From Chrysomallon squamiferum (taxonomy: Eukaryota; Mollusca; Gastropoda; Neomphalida; Peltospiridae), in contig CM022672.1 of the NCBI GenBank assembly GCA_012295275.1, forward strand, positions 26,850,930-26,914,929: 64,000 nt of DNA, read 5' to 3'. Both the position numbers and the translations under genes were made by a program. Positions 59,935-64,000 of this stretch are shown in pieces (position 1 is the first letter of the stretch; every line of letters starts with the position of its first letter). The notes beneath the pieces were generated by a model. The model ran no database searches and was not told where the DNA came from. It worked only from the letters and a program-made list of their open reading frames with translations.

Positions 59935-60571
59935 CTTTCGTAAAATAATGCAACACAGTTATTGACAATATTTAGGCTTTGGCAAACCTCTCAGCAACAT
60001 TCGCAAGAGAACTGAAATGGGTTTTCGTCTATTTTCAGAATGAAATCTAACACTAAAACAAAGACTGTTTAAGAAAGGACATAAAAAGATAATGTGAAAT
60101 AATGTACTATTGCAAAATTATAATTTAAAAGTAAAATTTTTAAAAAATAATAATAAAATTAAAAAAAAAAAAAAAAAAAAACGGGGAGTTTTTCTAAACA
60201 AGAAATCAGTTTGAATTATCAAGATTTAACAAAATACCCATAAAGTTTCTGAAACAGTTGCAAACTTAAGTACGTTCAAACGTTTCAATTAAAACCCGAA
60301 AATTGTGTTTTACTATTAGTTTGGGAGAACATGATTTGATAAACCGTAACAATAACAGAATTTGGTGGTGTATAAAAATCCTAAAGCTAAAAACAATTTT
60401 AATTTTGCCATATACAGATAAAGATAAACGCTTAGAGGGTGCTACCCCCACCCAACCCCCCCCCAAAAAAAAAAAAAAAAAAAATTAAAATTAACCATAG
60501 TTCACGTCAGCTTTAAACGTACGAGTATAATATGAAAAAAAATGACATTCACGAAGTTTCAAACAATGTAA

Positions 60572-60605
<34 letters not shown>

Positions 60606-60820
60606 TACGAAATACAAACAATTAAAGTTGCTGTTTTAACACTTTAAAGAAGAAAAAAATAAAAATAATTTTTTTTTTTTTTTTTTATTCCAAACAACCA
60701 ATAGCTTCTTAAACAAATATTAGGAGGAAAACACTCACACTATCTCTGTGTGCAAAAACGTGTTAAATACCGCTAAATAAACTGTTTTAGCACTCTAAGT
60801 TCCACGTTCAAAGTCATGTA
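59935..60820. other. Gene-free stretch with A and AAT runs
   Basis: Poly-A runs at 60159-60181 and 60466-60484, AAT at 60573-60604 and poly-T at 60668-60687. No gene is seen. Confidence 0.6.
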
Positions 60821-60824
60821 TAAT

Positions 60825-61060
60825 TCGTCCGTTTTCCTTTTCGTCATGTGCGTTCCGGATTGGTTGTTTGCACTTTGGTGACGTTTGGCTAAACAATCAC
60901 GCAGAAGACAACGCAAGTACCAAACGACAATCAACAATTTCCCGCCACTGCCGAAGTCTATTATCTAGTGGATCGTCATGTCAAGTTCGCTGACTCTCGG
61001 CAAATATTTGTCGACCAATTCTTTCCAGGAATAGAGGAAAAAAGAAAAAAAAAAATGTAA
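60825..61060. promoter_or_regulatory. Candidate conserved noncoding element F
   Basis: This is a repeat-free patch containing ggattggttgtttgcacttt (inverted CCAAT plus FoxA-like tgtttgc) and ggtgacgttt (CRE-like half). Assignment rests on composition and motifs only. Confidence 0.3.
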
Positions 61061-61064
61061 AGAT

Positions 61065-61875
61065 GCTGTGTCGTTAAGACCATTGTAGTCGTTAACCACA
61101 TCAGAACTAGACTAGATCCGAAATCAACGTTTTTGTTTTGAGTCTGCAAGGCTTAGTGTGAATCGTTTGTTTCCGTAAACATGGCAAGTGTTTCCAGTTA
61201 GGCGGGAATCTCTCTCTGTTGTTGCAGAAGTCACGCGGTCAACAAATTGGAAACGGAACGTCGCTGAGTTTCTTTATCAGGAGACCTGCGAAGTAAACAA
61301 CAAAATGTTAATTTCAGTACAATTTGTAAAAAAATGTATTATTATTATTTATATAGTGATCAGGTTTTGCGCATAATACCAAAAGTAATGAAATAATTAT
61401 GTAAATTGAGGTTTTTAAAATTATTATTGTTATTTTGAAAAAAATATTTGTGTGTGTGTGTTGTTGTTTTTTTGTGGGGGGTCTCCTTTTTTGTGGGTTT
61501 TTTTACACGTTAAAAATGAATGCATATTTATAATATCAAACGGCAGCTCATGTACAAATACTTCCATTCACAAGAAGAAAAAAAATAAATCAAATTTGAC
61601 ACCAAATCATACCAAATTACAAAAATAACAGCTCCACTTTATTTATATTTTAATTTATTTATTGAAAGAAACCCTAAATATACAATACATCACACAGGAT
61701 ACAATTAATTTTTCATTTTTTTATAGAAAATACTAAATTCCTTTTTTAATGCGTTCCTGAATGCAAGTGCGACTGCAGGCTATTTATTTTTATTAAATTT
61801 TCAAAGGTAAATGATTATTTTGCTAAAAACTGTATTGATAGAATCCCTTAAGAGTAAATAATAAATCATTAAAGA
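61065..61875. other. Gene-free AT-rich stretch
   Basis: A 62-codon frame at 61188 has no recognised family. GT and T-rich repeats lie at 61450-61505. Confidence 0.5.
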
Positions 61876-61879
61876 GGCA

Positions 61880-62350
61880 AATGGAGAGAGATTACAGTAC
61901 GGCCCGCCTGTACGTTTCCAAACCACTATAGCGGATCAAAGACGACATTAACGGTTTTAATTTGCTTTCTGGAAATAGCTTTTTCCTCCATCATCGATTC
62001 GGACGAAATTAATTCGGGTGGGTCCGCCGAGTCGTCCCGTGTGTGCGCGCATCTTTCTTCAGAGGAGCGTTTTCGTCAACAGCAATTATGAGAGAGAAAC
62101 TTGAACATCAAATATTTATGATCGTCTGTTATGCAACGCTAATTAGCGCACAGTGGTCAGCAATGATTAAGCGTGTCAGCACACTCAATTAAGATAATTA
62201 GATGGAGTAAAGCAGGGAAACTGTCGTGTTGTTAATCAAGTCTCTGTTCTCGGGCCAGCTCGATCGATCAGTCTGCATTAGTTAATGAAGTGACCCTTGT
62301 CAGACCATTTGACCCTTGAGATGCGCCGCGGTAAAACGTCGAACTGGGCT
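61880..62350. promoter_or_regulatory. Candidate conserved noncoding element G
   Basis: This ~470 bp repeat-free island is rich in homeodomain-type sites: gctaattagcgc (62138-62149), caattaagataattagat (62185-62202) and gttaatgaa (62281-62289). It also has two nuclear-receptor-like half-site strings, gtgaccctt and tttgaccctt, near 62290-62315. ctaattagc is shared with elements B and C. No open frame of note is present. Confidence 0.4.
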
Positions 62351-62359
62351 TTGGACACG

Positions 62360-62990
62360 TTCTGAGAGCACCTTCTCGTCACCCTTTTTTTTCTTCTTTT
62401 ATTACAGTCATTTCATGTTTGTGGTGACCGTTAATACGTCTAAGTACTCGCTCCCCAAATAAACCCCCGGCTCAAACCAAAAAAAAGCGTCTTTCCTCGA
62501 TGAATGTGCTGCATTTTGAAACGCTGACAGCTTTCTGTGAAAAGCTGATTTACTTCGCTGGACGTCGCAGCTGAAGTTTGATCATTGTTAAAACGGAGTT
62601 TGTTTCTCGATGCGATTTCATCTTGAGTAGTTTGTCAAATGTAATGAAATTTCTCGTTTTAAAAATAAATCGGACAAATCGATTTATTCACAATGTGTTA
62701 GTAATACAGCTGCTACGTTTTTAATCAACGATTTTTAAATGCGTGTATGCTTTCGTGAGTTTGCACATACGCATATTGACTGAATTAGTTTAAGAGCATG
62801 GGCTGCTGTATTATTACAAACTCAAAATTCCTTTACCATCAACTGAGGTCTTAATTTTTTGTATGGCTGCATGCCCAACCATGTTTGTATTTATATGAAT
62901 GCTGTTTTTGAGAAGCATATTTCTTCTGTTTCCTGCTCTACTTCTGTGTTGTTTAACTTCTCCGTTCAATCCACACTCGTCTTCTCCTTT
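62360..62990. other. Gene-free unique sequence
   Basis: Single-copy sequence of mixed composition. No exon is recognised. Confidence 0.5.
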
Positions 62991-63028
62991 ATTTTCTTTT
63001 GTCTCTGCACGCTCCTACCTCTCCTACT

Positions 63029-63560
<532 letters not shown>

Positions 63561-63561
63561 T

Positions 63562-63732
63562 CGGTGTGTGTGTGTGTGTGTGTGTGTTTATGCATGTATG
63601 TATGTGTAAAAGGTATATAATGTACAACGTGAGTATTCAACTCGAGCATGTACTTGATATACATATACACACACATACACACATAACGTCTTCCCCTTTA
63701 CATGTATACCAGGAAATACACACAGAGAGGGG

Positions 63733-63818
<86 letters not shown>

Positions 63819-63830
63819 AGAAAACAAAAC
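63562..63830. repeat. GT, GTAT, CA and (GA)n microsatellites
   Basis: GT at 63562-63587, GTAT at 63590-63605, CA/CATA at 63660-63684 and a GA run at 63734-63817. The remaining sequence to 64000 is AT-rich with no feature seen. Confidence 0.95.
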
Positions 63831-64000
63831 AACTTATTTTAAAAAATGCAAAATTATAAAATTTAAAGAAAAATGAATTTAAATTACAGCTACAATTAAA
63901 ACAGCCTATGAGCAGCATGATATAACAAACTTTTTAAGACGACACTGAAAATGCTATAAATTAAAAATAAGTTTTAATTTATTTTCCTATAATAATTACT

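Overview
This looks like a nuclear genome window from an animal, most likely a cephalopod mollusc such as an octopus. The evidence is AT-rich DNA, very dense simple repeats, tRNA-derived SINE-like pieces, and one intron-rich gene of a metazoan enzyme family. The organism is an inference; no rRNA, mitochondrial or other diagnostic marker is present.

Region 1 (1-5.7 kb) holds the only protein-coding gene I can support: the 5' part of a copper type II ascorbate-dependent monooxygenase of the DBH-like/MOXD1 family, on the minus strand. Eight exons (453 codons) join in frame through GT-AG introns. They encode a signal peptide, a DOMON domain and most of the copper domain. The 3' exons lie beyond the left edge. 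Every intron carries at least one simple repeat, and intron 1 carries an 806 bp hAT-type transposon remnant with terminal inverted repeats and an 8 bp target-site duplication.

Region 2 (5.7-30.7 kb) is intergenic. It holds microsatellites, local duplications, two tRNA-derived SINE-like sequences (13.15 and 19.74 kb), a diverged ~100 bp tandem repeat (24.0-24.4 kb) and several repeat-poor, GC-richer islands with TAATTA motifs that are candidate conserved regulatory elements.

Region 3 (30.77-38.9 kb) is a continuous ~8.1 kb array of a 17 bp unit, AGTACACGTAGTAACAC, with higher-order structure. Because 17 is not a multiple of 3, every frame cycles through the unit. The consensus has no stop codon on the minus strand but stops every 51 nt in every plus-strand frame, so the many Cys/Tyr/Val/Thr/Leu-rich minus-strand reading frames are a by-product of the repeat, not proven genes.

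Region 4 (39-64 kb) is intergenic. It includes a ~55 bp minisatellite whose units carry a small inverted repeat (40-41.4 kb), a degenerate CA-rich region (43 kb), a LINE 3'-end relic (44.2 kb), many trinucleotide and GA/CT tracts, and further candidate regulatory islands (45.4-45.8, 49.9-50.1, 55.1-55.3, 60.8-61.0, 61.9-62.35 kb). No second gene, RNA gene or CRISPR-like system is recognisable. The most notable items are the 17 bp array, complementary GA/CT tracts in alternating introns of the monooxygenase gene, and a gapless sequence module shared by islands 22.9 kb apart.
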